From Chitinophagaceae bacterium (lineage in GTDB: Bacteria; Bacteroidota; Bacteroidia; Chitinophagales; Chitinophagaceae), in NCBI GenBank assembly GCA_947452875.1, contig CANGEZ010000022.1, positions 1 through 14,977 on the forward strand: 14,977 bases of DNA, in the 5' to 3' direction. Position 1 is the stretch's first letter. Each line of letters opens with the position of its first letter. Of this stretch, positions 1 through 6,922 are shown piece after piece. The notes under the pieces were generated by a model that saw nothing but the letters and a program-made list of their open reading frames with translations, had not been told where the DNA came from and made no database searches. Made by a program: the position numbers and the translations under genes.

Positions 1-29
1 AATCCAAAATTTAATTTTTGGAAAATGAT

Positions 30-100
30 TGGGTTATTGTGTAAAGGTAGCACTACAGATTTTGATTCTGTCTGTCTAGGTTCGAATCCTAGTAACCCAA
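30..100 (+). tRNA. tRNA-Gln (anticodon TTG)
   Basis: A complete cloverleaf can be folded by eye. The acceptor arm TGGGTTA (30-36) pairs perfectly with TAACCCA (93-99). The anticodon stem ACAGA/TCTGT encloses the loop TTTTGAT, giving anticodon TTG, which reads CAA (Gln). The T arm CTAGG-TTCGAAT-CCTAG is perfect. The weak U1-A72 pair is a known trait of tRNA-Gln. CCA is not encoded, so it must be added after transcription. A T-rich stretch ending in TTTTTG just upstream (about 13-20) resembles a Bacteroidota -7 element but is not convincing. A terminator follows at once, so this is a single tRNA or the last one of a longer unit. Confidence 0.96.
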
Positions 101-110
101 CAAAAAAATC

Positions 111-138
111 AAAGCCTCGGCATTTGCCGGGGTTTTTT
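111..138 (+). terminator. Rho-independent terminator after tRNA-Gln
   Basis: The hairpin CCTCGGC (115-121) / GCCGGGG (126-132) has a 4-nt loop and one T-G pair. It is followed by six T (133-138) and preceded by an A-run. It lies 15 nt past the tRNA and before the promoter of the next gene. Confidence 0.88.
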
Positions 139-209
139 ATTTTACCTATTCCATGTTATTTAAACAATTCTAGATTTAAAGTAAATAAAATTCGCCGTCA
201 TTTTCTGCC

Positions 210-217
210 TATTTTTG
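210..217 (+). promoter_or_regulatory. Putative -7 element of the SDR gene
   Basis: TATTTTTG matches the Bacteroidota -7 consensus TAnnTTTG. If transcription starts about 4 nt after the final G, the leader is about 14 nt. I see no TTTG or TTG at the expected -33 spacing, so only half of the promoter is supported. Confidence 0.5.
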
Positions 218-234
218 CAATCAAATTTTAGACT

Positions 235-1071
235 ATGAAAAAAGTATGGCTCATTACAGGTTGTTCTACCGGATTTGGAAGATCATTAGCAATTGCCGTG
301 TTGAGAAAAGGAGACTTTGTAGCCGTTGGTTCCAGAAATACAAACGACATTCAAGATATCATTCAGCAGTTTCCTGAAAATGCCCTACCTCTTAAATTGG
401 ATGTAACTAAAATTGAGGAAATTAACCAAGCAGTTGAACAAACCATTCAACGTTTTCAAAAAATAGATGTACTCGTAAACAACGCCGGTGTCGGCTATTT
501 TGGAGCAGTGGAAGAAAGCGAAGATGCAGCTATCAGAAACATGTTTGACATCAACGTATTTGGATTGGGCGACATGATAAAAGCAGTACTTCCGCAGATG
601 CGCCTTCAGCGAAGCGGTCATATCTTAAACATTGCGTCCATTGGCGGTTTACGTTCTTATCCAGGAGTTGGTTATTATAACGCCACAAAATATGCAGTGG
701 ATGGATTGAGCGAAGCCTTGTATAAAGAAGTAAGTCCTTTAGGCATAAAAGTAACCATCATTGCACCAAGTGGATTTAGAACAGATTGGGCGGGAAGATC
801 GGCGAATGATACAAAAGTTCATATTGATGACTATAATGCAACCGCCAGGAAAAACATGGGAGATATAAGACTTTCTAGTGGCAATCAACCAGGCGATCCA
901 GATCGTGCGGCTCAAGCAATGATTCAAATTGTGGAAACAGAAAATCCGCCATTGCGTTTATTGCTGGGAGCGGGAGCACTTCGTGGTGCCAAACTTAAAT
1001 TGGAAGAACTTAAAAATGATTTTGAAAATTGGGCAACCTTGACTGAATGGACAGATAATCCAAAAGTATAA
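235..1071 (+). CDS. Short-chain dehydrogenase/reductase (classical SDR)
   Basis: A 278-residue NAD(P)H-dependent oxidoreductase of the classical SDR type, probably cytosolic since no signal peptide or membrane segment is visible. The Rossmann motif TGCSTGFG is at residues 8-15. D56 lies in the adenine-contacting LDV segment, NNAG is at 82-85, and the catalytic set is N107, S135, Y148 and K152 (YxxxK). R34 at the end of the second beta strand suggests NADP(H) preference. Length is slightly above the 250 usual for the family, with the extra residues at the C-terminus, where substrate specificity usually resides. The substrate cannot be told from sequence. The start ATG follows a -7-like element by 17 nt and there is no Shine-Dalgarno, as is usual for this phylum. 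It converges on the Uma2-like gene with only 17 nt between the stop codons. Confidence 0.93.
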   Translation: MKKVWLITGCSTGFGRSLAIAVLRKGDFVAVGSRNTNDIQDIIQQFPENALPLKLDVTKIEEINQAVEQTIQRFQKIDVLVNNAGVGYFGAVEESEDAAIRNMFDINVFGLGDMIKAVLPQMRLQRSGHILNIASIGGLRSYPGVGYYNATKYAVDGLSEALYKEVSPLGIKVTIIAPSGFRTDWAGRSANDTKVHIDDYNATARKNMGDIRLSSGNQPGDPDRAAQAMIQIVETENPPLRLLLGAGALRGAKLKLEELKNDFENWATLTEWTDNPKV

Positions 1072-1088
1072 TGAAAATTAGTCTTCTT

Positions 1089-1526
1089 TCATCCTCTTAA
1101 ACAATCTGTAAAATTAAAATCGAGTAATCCACAACCTAAGTCTCCATAGTATTCAACTATTTCATTGTTTTCATCTACAAATGCTTGGTAACTATCCGGA
1201 GTATCATAGTCTATTATATATGCGTATTTCAATGAATCAATATTTCTAAGCGCATTTAATATTTTTTTTTGGACTTCATTGAATCCCCTTTTTTTGGTAA
1301 CCTCAATGATAATGATAGGATTGTTCCAGCTTTTTCCGTCCTCCACAATTACAATATCAGGAATGATATATTTGTTGGTAATTTTTGAGTTCTTCACCAC
1401 AACTTCAGGCGCAACAAAATAATCATAGTCCCATCCATTTTCTTGCAGATGCAATCTTGTATGAAAAATGATATTTGAAATGAGAATTTGATGGGTGACT
1501 TCATTGTTACCGGAGATTGATGCCAT
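1089..1526 (-). CDS. Small Uma2-like PD-(D/E)XK nuclease-fold protein
   Basis: A 145-residue soluble protein. The core strand pair IPDIVIVED (PD at 56-57) followed by IIIIEVTKK (E75, K78) fits the PD-(D/E)XK fold. The order of elements, with a basic N-E-V-Q-K-K segment at 83-88 and an aromatic C-terminal strand, resembles the Uma2/DUF820 family, whose members are often orphan genes of unknown role. The longest open frame starts at 1565, but the first 13 residues (MEQCLCFLNKKNN) look unlike family N-termini. A weak AATGTTTG element (1551-1558, minus strand) would start transcription near 1547, between the two ATGs, so I prefer the ATG at 1526. Long homopolymers (T runs near 1262, 1291 and 1527) could cause sequencing slips, but the frame is intact. 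No restriction-modification, toxin or transposase partner is next to it. Nuclease activity is inference. Confidence 0.6.
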   Translation of the reverse strand: MASISGNNEVTHQILISNIIFHTRLHLQENGWDYDYFVAPEVVVKNSKITNKYIIPDIVIVEDGKSWNNPIIIIEVTKKRGFNEVQKKILNALRNIDSLKYAYIIDYDTPDSYQAFVDENNEIVEYYGDLGCGLLDFNFTDCLRG

Positions 1527-1666
1527 GTTATTTTTTTTATTCAAGAAACACAAACATTGTTCCATTATAAAAACAGAAACATTAAAATGAAATTTTGTCT
1601 TATTCTAAACTTTAAATATGACATTAAAAAAGATTTCGAACTAGATAATTCATCGACAAATCAATA

Positions 1667-1703
1667 ATTGACTAATTGTCAAATTACCAAATCACCAAAT
1701 TAC
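1667..1703. repeat. Degenerate 8-nt-period tandem repeat at the pafA 3' end
   Basis: Five successive 8-nt steps can be laid out as ATTGACTA, ATTGTCAA, ATTACCAA, ATCACCAA and ATTAC. The last three units are the cleanest (CAAATTAC, CAAATCAC, CAAATTAC at 1680-1703). The final unit contains the pafA stop codon (TTA at 1700-1702 on the plus strand). There is no classic terminator hairpin here. TCAATAATTGA (1661-1671) is a small palindrome just beyond it. Confidence 0.6.
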
Positions 1704-3370
1704 TTCACCACTTCCTCAATCACTTTCCCCACACATCCATTAGGCATTTGTATATCAAGCAAAGCCGCCAAAGTTGCTGCGATATCAGTCATGTGGACTT
1801 CTTTATGAGAGCGCCCTGATTTGATATTCCAGCCATACCAAACCAATGGTATATGAGCATCGTAAGGATTCCAATCACCATGAGTAGTACCTGTTTTGCC
1901 TCCATCAAAATAATTAGGCTTGGGTATTAATTGAATGTCCCCACTTCTCAGTGGATAATAACTATTCAATGATATTTGCTTTAAGGGTTCAGGCATATTG
2001 ATATTACTCAAGTCATGCAAATAATAGGATTCCAGTACATATGGTTTTTTGTTTAGCAATCGTATTACAAAATTTACTATGGTCAGATTTTCTATACTTT
2101 CTGTGTCATTTCGATCTCTAAAGGCATCGTAATTAATATACAATTGAAAATTTTCATACCTTGAAATGCCATTTTTCACATTGAATTTTAATTGTAAAGA
2201 ATCATTTATTTCTTTAATCATGTCTTTAGCATCAAATTTTCCGGCAGGTATTTTATTTTGATTGAGAAAATCAGGATTATGCGCTACCCCATGATCTGCA
2301 GTCAGAAAAATCAAATAATTGTTTTTCCCATAACTTGAATCCATAAAATGCAAGAAGTCTGCAATGTCTTTATCGAGTCTTAAATAAGTATCTTCAATTT
2401 CCATAGAATTGGGACCATACAAATGACCAATATAATCAGTTGATGAAAGACTAACAGCTAGAAAATCTGTTACATTACTTTTCCCTAAATTTTCTTTTTG
2501 AATTGCAGTTTTTGCGAAATCCAATGTGAATGTATTTCCAAAAGGTGTGTATTTAAATGCTACATATTTCTTTTCTTTATCAAGGTTAAGCAAATGAGGG
2601 AAGGCAGTTGATTTTTCTCCGGGAATTGTGCCTTCATAACTTTCCTGATCTGGTGCACTCAATGAATAAGTACTGGCAGGATACAATAAGTTCCATTCCT
2701 TATTTACAAAACCTTCGGGTTGTTTCAATCCATTAAAATTGTTTACCCAATCCGGCAATATGTTCATATAATAAGAACTTGAAATCCAGTTGCCTTTTTT
2801 ATCATCAAACCAATAAGCCGCATTAGCACTATGTCCTGCAGGTAATATGGCGCCTCTTTCTTTCAATGAAATGCCAATGACTTTTGACTTAAAATTATTA
2901 CTAACTCTTAACTCATCGGTTATGGTGTTAGACAACATATTTTTAGGACTCATCTTACCTTCATCATTATCTGTTCCAACACTAGATACTGAGCTGTCAC
3001 TTACACAATAAACATATTTACCGGAGATTTTTTCCACCCAGTTATTTCCAACAATTCCATGAATCGAAGGATAACTTCCAGTATAAATTCCGGCATGTCC
3101 AACAGCTGTAAATGTAGGCATATGTGTAATCATTGTGTTATCACATGAAAACCCATCTTTTAGCAAGCGCTTGAAGCCGTTATTGCTATATAATGCACCA
3201 AACTTGTAAAGATAATCCCAACGCATCTGATCGATTACCAAACCAACTACCAATTTAGGATGCGAAGCTATAGCCTCAGGTAACACTAATGCCTTTTTTT
3301 TCTGTGCATGAACAGAAAATGCTGCAAGCAGTAAAACAAAAATCGTAGAAATTTTCAATGCTCTTTTCAT
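1700..3370 (-). CDS. pafA: PafA-type periplasmic alkaline phosphatase
   Basis: A secreted phosphate-monoester hydrolase of the alkaline phosphatase superfamily, 556 residues, close to the roughly 546 of characterised PafA. A signal peptide spans residues 1-22 (ending FSVHA before QKKK). The metal and catalytic set is present in PafA order: D47 (VIDQMR), nucleophile T88 in MPTFTAVGHA, N109 (GNNW), K170 and R172 (SLKER), D312 and H316 (TDYIGH), D359 and H360 (TADHG), H497 (GTTHG). Two zinc ions are therefore expected and the enzyme should be active. K170/R172 and N109 mark PafA rather than PhoA or a phosphodiesterase. The longest frame begins at a TTG (3388) lying inside the -7 promoter element, so the ATG at 3370, which opens the signal peptide, is the real start. 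No Pho box was recognised. It has its own promoter and is divergent from the alpha-oxoamine synthase. Confidence 0.92.
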   Translation of the reverse strand: MKRALKISTIFVLLLAAFSVHAQKKKALVLPEAIASHPKLVVGLVIDQMRWDYLYKFGALYSNNGFKRLLKDGFSCDNTMITHMPTFTAVGHAGIYTGSYPSIHGIVGNNWVEKISGKYVYCVSDSSVSSVGTDNDEGKMSPKNMLSNTITDELRVSNNFKSKVIGISLKERGAILPAGHSANAAYWFDDKKGNWISSSYYMNILPDWVNNFNGLKQPEGFVNKEWNLLYPASTYSLSAPDQESYEGTIPGEKSTAFPHLLNLDKEKKYVAFKYTPFGNTFTLDFAKTAIQKENLGKSNVTDFLAVSLSSTDYIGHLYGPNSMEIEDTYLRLDKDIADFLHFMDSSYGKNNYLIFLTADHGVAHNPDFLNQNKIPAGKFDAKDMIKEINDSLQLKFNVKNGISRYENFQLYINYDAFRDRNDTESIENLTIVNFVIRLLNKKPYVLESYYLHDLSNINMPEPLKQISLNSYYPLRSGDIQLIPKPNYFDGGKTGTTHGDWNPYDAHIPLVWYGWNIKSGRSHKEVHMTDIAATLAALLDIQMPNGCVGKVIEEVVK

Positions 3371-3385
3371 TTTCAAAAATTTGAA

Positions 3386-3416
3386 CAAAGATAACAGAAG
3401 ATAACTTGTTCACAAG
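3386..3416 (-). promoter_or_regulatory. Bacteroidota promoter of pafA
   Basis: On the minus strand, TATCTTTG (3393-3386) fits the -7 consensus TAnnTTTG, and CTTG (3416-3413) supplies a -33 TTG with 19 nt between. This is the best complete promoter in the window. The predicted start of transcription near 3382 leaves a leader of about 12 nt before the ATG at 3370 and excludes the TTG at 3388 as the translation start. Confidence 0.7.
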
Positions 3417-3464
3417 AGCATTATGTATGTTGCTTGAATGTTACGGATTTTAGCTTCAAAGCCT

Positions 3465-3472
3465 TATTTTTG
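3465..3472 (+). promoter_or_regulatory. Putative -7 element of the alpha-oxoamine synthase gene
   Basis: TATTTTTG is an exact TAnnTTTG match, followed by an A/C-rich leader of roughly 38 nt to the ATG at 3514. The -33 region is not recognisable at the standard spacing. Confidence 0.5.
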
Positions 3473-3513
3473 CAGCATAAACCAATAACTAACCACCAAA
3501 AAATTAAATATCG

Positions 3514-4767
3514 ATGGATGTTTTTGAAAAACTGGTAAAAGATGGCGGACCAATTGGTCAGCATATGGACAGAGCTCATGGCTATTTTGCATTTCCAAAA
3601 TTAGAAGGAGAATTAGGCCCCAGAATGAAATTCAGAGGAAAAGAAATGATTGTTTGGAGCTTGAATAACTATTTAGGATTGGTAAATCATCCAGAAGTAA
3701 GAAAAGTAGATGCGGAAGCTGCTGCTGCTTATGGCATGGGGAATCCAATGGGTGCCAGAATGATGAGTGGTAACACTACCAAGCATGAAGAATTAGAAAA
3801 AGTAATCAGTCAGTTTGTAAGCAGAGAAGATACCATGTTGCTCAATTTCGGATATCAGGGAATTATGAGTTGCATTGATGCTTTGGTAAACCGCAGAGAT
3901 GTGATTGTTTATGATGCTGAAGCACATGCTTGTATAGTAGATGGCGTCCGACTGCATATGGGACATCGCTATGCGTTCAAACACAATGATATTGAAGATT
4001 GCGAAAAGCAATTGCAAAGAGCTAAAGAATTAGCTGCCAAAAATGGTGGTGGAATTTTAGTGATTACAGAAGGCGTTTTTGGAATGGATGGCGAACAAGG
4101 AATCCTAAAAGAAATCGTTGCCTTAAAACAGAAATACGAATTCAGAATATTAATTGATGATGCTCACGGCTATGGCTACATGGGACCAACAGGTGCCGGT
4201 GCAGATGAAGCACAAGGTTGTCAAGCGGGAATCGATTTATACTTCAGCACCTTTGTAAAAAGTATGGGAAGTATCGGCGCATTTATCAGCGGACCGAAAG
4301 CTGTGATTAAATATTTACGTTACAATACCCGTTCTCAAATCTTTGCAAAAAGTCTTCCCTTGATGATTGTGGAAGGAATGTTGAAGCGCATGGAAATGAC
4401 TATCAACATGCCGAAATTGAGAACAAAATTATGGGATAATGTTGCACGCTTGCAATCAGGATTAAAAGAAAGAGGATTTGATATCGGAAACACCAATTCT
4501 CCGGTAACGCCTATTTACATGAAAGGTGATGTTCCTGAAGCCACACAAATGGTAATGGACCTAAGAGAGAATTATCATATTTTCTGCAGTATTGTTGTTT
4601 ATCCTGTAATTCCAAAAGGAGATATTATTTATAGATTGATCCCTACAGCAGTTCATAGTTTTGAAGACATCGATGCAACATTAAAAGCATTTGAAGAAAC
4701 CAAGAAAAAACTGGATGCGGGGTTGTATAAAGCGGCGGATATTCCGAATATGGCGGAAGCAATCTAA
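3514..4767 (+). CDS. PLP-dependent alpha-oxoamine synthase (KBL/BioF/SPT family)
   Basis: A 417-residue fold-type I PLP enzyme that condenses an amino acid with an acyl thioester and releases CO2. Family marks: the glycine-rich MGARMMSG (79-86), H138 that stacks on the PLP ring, D215 and H218 in the IDDAHGYG segment, and Schiff-base K249 in STFVKSMGS. Length suits soluble bacterial members, and there is no membrane anchor. Automatic annotation would give glycine C-acetyltransferase or serine palmitoyltransferase. Closely similar proteins are, as far as I recall, widespread in Bacteroidota, where related enzymes make sphingoid bases (serine) or sulfonolipid bases (cysteate). It stands alone: there is no threonine dehydrogenase (expected beside kbl), no biotin genes (bioF) and no acyl carrier protein. 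The substrate is therefore open. The ATG at 3514 is the only sensible start; the ATG at 3518 is out of frame. Confidence 0.9.
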   Translation: MDVFEKLVKDGGPIGQHMDRAHGYFAFPKLEGELGPRMKFRGKEMIVWSLNNYLGLVNHPEVRKVDAEAAAAYGMGNPMGARMMSGNTTKHEELEKVISQFVSREDTMLLNFGYQGIMSCIDALVNRRDVIVYDAEAHACIVDGVRLHMGHRYAFKHNDIEDCEKQLQRAKELAAKNGGGILVITEGVFGMDGEQGILKEIVALKQKYEFRILIDDAHGYGYMGPTGAGADEAQGCQAGIDLYFSTFVKSMGSIGAFISGPKAVIKYLRYNTRSQIFAKSLPLMIVEGMLKRMEMTINMPKLRTKLWDNVARLQSGLKERGFDIGNTNSPVTPIYMKGDVPEATQMVMDLRENYHIFCSIVVYPVIPKGDIIYRLIPTAVHSFEDIDATLKAFEETKKKLDAGLYKAADIPNMAEAI

Positions 4768-4772
4768 AATTG

Positions 4773-4868
4773 TTCAATAGGTTTAAAAGGTTCAATAAGT
4801 TCAAGAAGTTTATTCCATTCGGGAAAACATTTTAAACTTATTGAACCTTTTGAACTTTTGTAACCTTT
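4773..4868. repeat. Inverted pair of 9-nt-period tandem repeats between convergent genes
   Basis: The left arm reads in 9-nt steps TTCAATAGG, TTTAAAAGG, TTCAATAAG, TTCAAGAAG (4773-4808). The right arm, read on the minus strand, gives TTACAAAAG, TTCAAAAGG, TTCAATAAG, TTTAAAATG. AAAAGGTTCAATAAGTT (4785-4801) and its complement (4835-4851) match perfectly over 17 nt. With G-T pairs the stem extends to about 23 bp (4779-4801/4835-4857) around a 33-nt loop. It occupies the whole gap between the two convergent stop codons and the last codons of the permease. It may act as a bidirectional terminator or mRNA 3'-end stabiliser, although no simple T-run follows the stem. Confidence 0.75.
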
Positions 4869-6175
4869 CGTAAGAAAAACACCACCACCCCACTTCCCGC
4901 TACAATCAAAAACATAGTAATTACCGCAGTTCCTGTTGCATAGAAAATAAACAGCCACATGAGTATCGCCATAATCACCGGCAATGGGTACAAAGGCATT
5001 TTGAAAGGCAAATCTGCTGTTCCTTTTCTTTTTCGCAATATCATCACACCAACAGCCTGACCGATAAACTGCACTACGATTCTCATAGCCAAAATACCAC
5101 TGATAATTTCGCCCATTCTGAACAACAGACTAAATACAAAAGCTATTCCACACAATACTAACAGTGATACGTAGGGGAAGTTTTTAGTAGGATGTAATTT
5201 GGCAAATACTTTAAAGAAGGCACCATTGACTGCTGCTGCATACGGCACTCTTGAATAGCCAAGCAATACGGCAAATAAAGAAGCCAACGCCACCCATAAA
5301 ATCATGACGGTTGCCACCAATGCAGCTGTTTTGCCATACAATCTTTCCATGTAAATACTGATCACAAAATTATTGACACCACTATCCTGCCATGATTTTA
5401 TTTCCTGCCAGGAAATCACAGAACCTATACTCATGTTCATTAATAAATACAAAATGGCAATTCCAAAAACTGAAATGAACATGCTTTTGGGAATGTTCTT
5501 TCCGGGATTGATGATTTCTCCTCCGAGATGACAGACATTATAATAACCGAGATAACTGTAAATCGTCTTCACACAGGCTTGTCCGAACGCAAATGACACT
5601 AGTGTATTAAAACTAAAGCTAGAAGGCAGTTCTTTCAAAGGTGCTAAAATATTCCCATGAGCAATGCCACCAAAAATAATCCAGCCCAAAGTGGCCAGAA
5701 CGCCAACCCAAAGTAAGACGCCAATTTTTCCTATGCTTTCAATTTTTCTATATAACAAGATGGTTATAAATATTATCACAGCTCCCGAAACGGCTTTTTG
5801 CTGCCATACCTGCAATTCAGGAAATAAATACATGAAGTAAGTTGAAAATCCTATTGCCGCAGAAGCTGCCACCAACGGAGCCTGAATCACTGTTTGCCAA
5901 ACATATAAAAAGCTCATCAGGTTGCCGCCTTTTTTTTGACCATAAGCTTCGCTCAAAAAATTAAAACTGCCTCCTGCTAATGGATAAGCTGCACCCAGTT
6001 CACTCCAGATCATCGCATCTACCAAAGACAGCAATGCACCTGCTATCCACGCATACATGTACATACCTCCGATGTAGCCCATCACAATCGGCAATGTTAC
6101 AAACGGACCAATGCCCACCATGTCGATCATATTGAGGACAGTAGATTGGAAGAGAGAGAGTTTGCGTTGGAGCAT
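4838..6175 (-). CDS. APC-superfamily amino acid/polyamine permease
   Basis: A 445-residue inner-membrane transporter with about 12 hydrophobic segments from residue 12 to 436. The first segment carries GIGPFVTLP (21-29), equivalent to the unwound substrate-binding GSG motif of APC transporters. The loop after the sixth segment has the family pattern GGEIINPGKNIPKSM (218-232). It probably takes up an amino acid or related compound by proton symport or exchange, and the substrate is not readable. The C-terminus ends KVTKVQKVQ (437-445), a three-residue repeat encoded by the right arm of the adjacent nucleotide repeat, so this tail is probably not part of the ancestral fold. The gene is transcribed alone, divergent from ubiX and convergent with the alpha-oxoamine synthase gene. 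Confidence 0.9.
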   Translation of the reverse strand: MLQRKLSLFQSTVLNMIDMVGIGPFVTLPIVMGYIGGMYMYAWIAGALLSLVDAMIWSELGAAYPLAGGSFNFLSEAYGQKKGGNLMSFLYVWQTVIQAPLVAASAAIGFSTYFMYLFPELQVWQQKAVSGAVIIFITILLYRKIESIGKIGVLLWVGVLATLGWIIFGGIAHGNILAPLKELPSSFSFNTLVSFAFGQACVKTIYSYLGYYNVCHLGGEIINPGKNIPKSMFISVFGIAILYLLMNMSIGSVISWQEIKSWQDSGVNNFVISIYMERLYGKTAALVATVMILWVALASLFAVLLGYSRVPYAAAVNGAFFKVFAKLHPTKNFPYVSLLVLCGIAFVFSLLFRMGEIISGILAMRIVVQFIGQAVGVMILRKRKGTADLPFKMPLYPLPVIMAILMWLFIFYATGTAVITMFLIVAGSGVVVFFLRKVTKVQKVQ

Positions 6176-6205
6176 GGTTCCTAAGATTTATGTTCGGGAA
6201 TAGGT

Positions 6206-6239
6206 CAAACGAAAAACGCCAAACACCAAACACCAAACA
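6206..6239 (-). promoter_or_regulatory. Possible permease promoter with phased TTTG copies
   Basis: On the minus strand, TTCGTTTG (6213-6206) is one base off TAnnTTTG. A TTTG at 6237-6234 sits at -33-like spacing (20 nt), and further TTTG copies occur 7 and 14 nt closer because of a tandem CCAAACA repeat. The leader would be about 27 nt. Support is moderate because the -7 box is imperfect. Confidence 0.35.
6219..6239. repeat. Tandem CCAAACA x3
   Basis: Three exact 7-nt units, CCAAACA, run head to tail in the divergent gap between the permease and ubiX. The minus strand reads TGTTTGG repeated, placing TTTG every 7 nt upstream of the permease. Confidence 0.85.
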
Positions 6240-6266
6240 ATCTAAAATTAATCAACTTTTCGCCTT

Positions 6267-6274
6267 TAATTTTG
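6267..6274 (+). promoter_or_regulatory. Putative -7 element of ubiX
   Basis: TAATTTTG is an exact match to TAnnTTTG and would give a leader of about 31 nt. No -33 TTG is visible at standard distance. Confidence 0.45.
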
Positions 6275-6308
6275 TTTTATAAACAATAATCATCAACTCG
6301 AACTAAAA

Positions 6309-6866
6309 ATGCAAAAAATCGTCGTCGCAGTAACAGGTGCCAGTGGAGCCATTTACGCTAAAGTTTTATTGAACAAATTGTTGCAAATGGAAGGCAAGAT
6401 TGACGAATTGTCTTTGCTGATGACCACCAATGCTAAAGAAGTTTGGCAAACAGAATTGGGTGATGACAGTTATAAAAACCTGCCTGTAAAATATTACACA
6501 CAAGAAGATTTCAATGCACCTTTTGCTTCGGGTTCGGGACAATACAACACTATGATTATTATTCCTTGCAGCATGGGCACATTAGGAAGAATCGCCGGAG
6601 GTATTTCAAACGACTTGATTACAAGAGCTGCGGATGTGGTGTTGAAAGAACGAAGAAAATTGATTTGTGTGGCTAGAGAAACACCTTACAATCTGATTCA
6701 CATCAAAAACATGGAAACGATTACATTGGCTGGAGGTATTATTTGTCCGGCTACACCTTCGTTTTACAGTGTACCCAAAACCATTGAAGATGTTGTTGCG
6801 ACGGTGGTTGACAGGGTAATTGATTTAGCCGGATTGCCGGTGAAAACGTATAGGTGGGGGAAATGA
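6309..6866 (+). CDS. ubiX: UbiX-type flavin prenyltransferase
   Basis: Makes prenylated FMN from FMN and dimethylallyl phosphate, the cofactor of UbiD-type reversible (de)carboxylases, in the cytosol. The 185-residue protein aligns by eye with E. coli UbiX along its length: the nucleotide-binding VTGASGAIYA (8-17), PCSMGTLGRIAGG (86-98), the signature TRAADVVLKERR (105-116), RETP (123-126) and PATPSFY (147-153), near the start of the C-terminal part. The ATG is 31 nt past a likely transcription start. No ubiD partner or menaquinone/ubiquinone gene is in the window, so which decarboxylase it serves here is unknown. Menaquinone synthesis is a reasonable guess for a Bacteroidota. Phenolic acid decarboxylase subunit B (Pad1/VdcB) is the alternative annotation of the same family. 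Confidence 0.94.
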   Translation: MQKIVVAVTGASGAIYAKVLLNKLLQMEGKIDELSLLMTTNAKEVWQTELGDDSYKNLPVKYYTQEDFNAPFASGSGQYNTMIIIPCSMGTLGRIAGGISNDLITRAADVVLKERRKLICVARETPYNLIHIKNMETITLAGGIICPATPSFYSVPKTIEDVVATVVDRVIDLAGLPVKTYRWGK

Positions 6867-6869
6867 AAA

Positions 6870-6909
6870 AGGTTTGCTTTTAATTATAGAATTATGTAAA
6901 AGCAAACCT
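6870..6909. terminator. Bidirectional terminator between ubiX and the T9SS protein gene
   Basis: The perfect inverted repeat AGGTTTGCTTTT (6870-6881) / AAAAGCAAACCT (6898-6909), 13 bp with one further A-T pair, has a 14-nt loop. It lies just past the ubiX stop and 13 nt past the end of the large minus-strand gene. On the minus strand the stem is followed by TTTTTC, which suits termination of the large gene. On the plus strand the tail is GAATTTTATT. Confidence 0.8.
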
Positions 6910-6922
6910 GAATTTTATTAGA

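Noticed and set aside
25..231. Open frame of 68 codons at the left edge
   Set aside because: It runs through the tRNA-Gln gene and its terminator; no protein family likeness.
1071..1092. ATGAAA/TTTCAT inverted repeat spanning the convergent stop codons of the SDR and Uma2-like genes
   Set aside because: Only 6 AT-rich base pairs with a 10-nt loop and no T-run; too weak to call a terminator.
1667..1703. CRISPR-like array
   Set aside because: Units are only 8 nt, contiguous and without spacers; no cas genes in the window.
4764..4958. Minus-strand frame of 64 codons overlapping the permease end
   Set aside because: Shadow of the permease in another frame; it only reads the repeat at 4773-4868.
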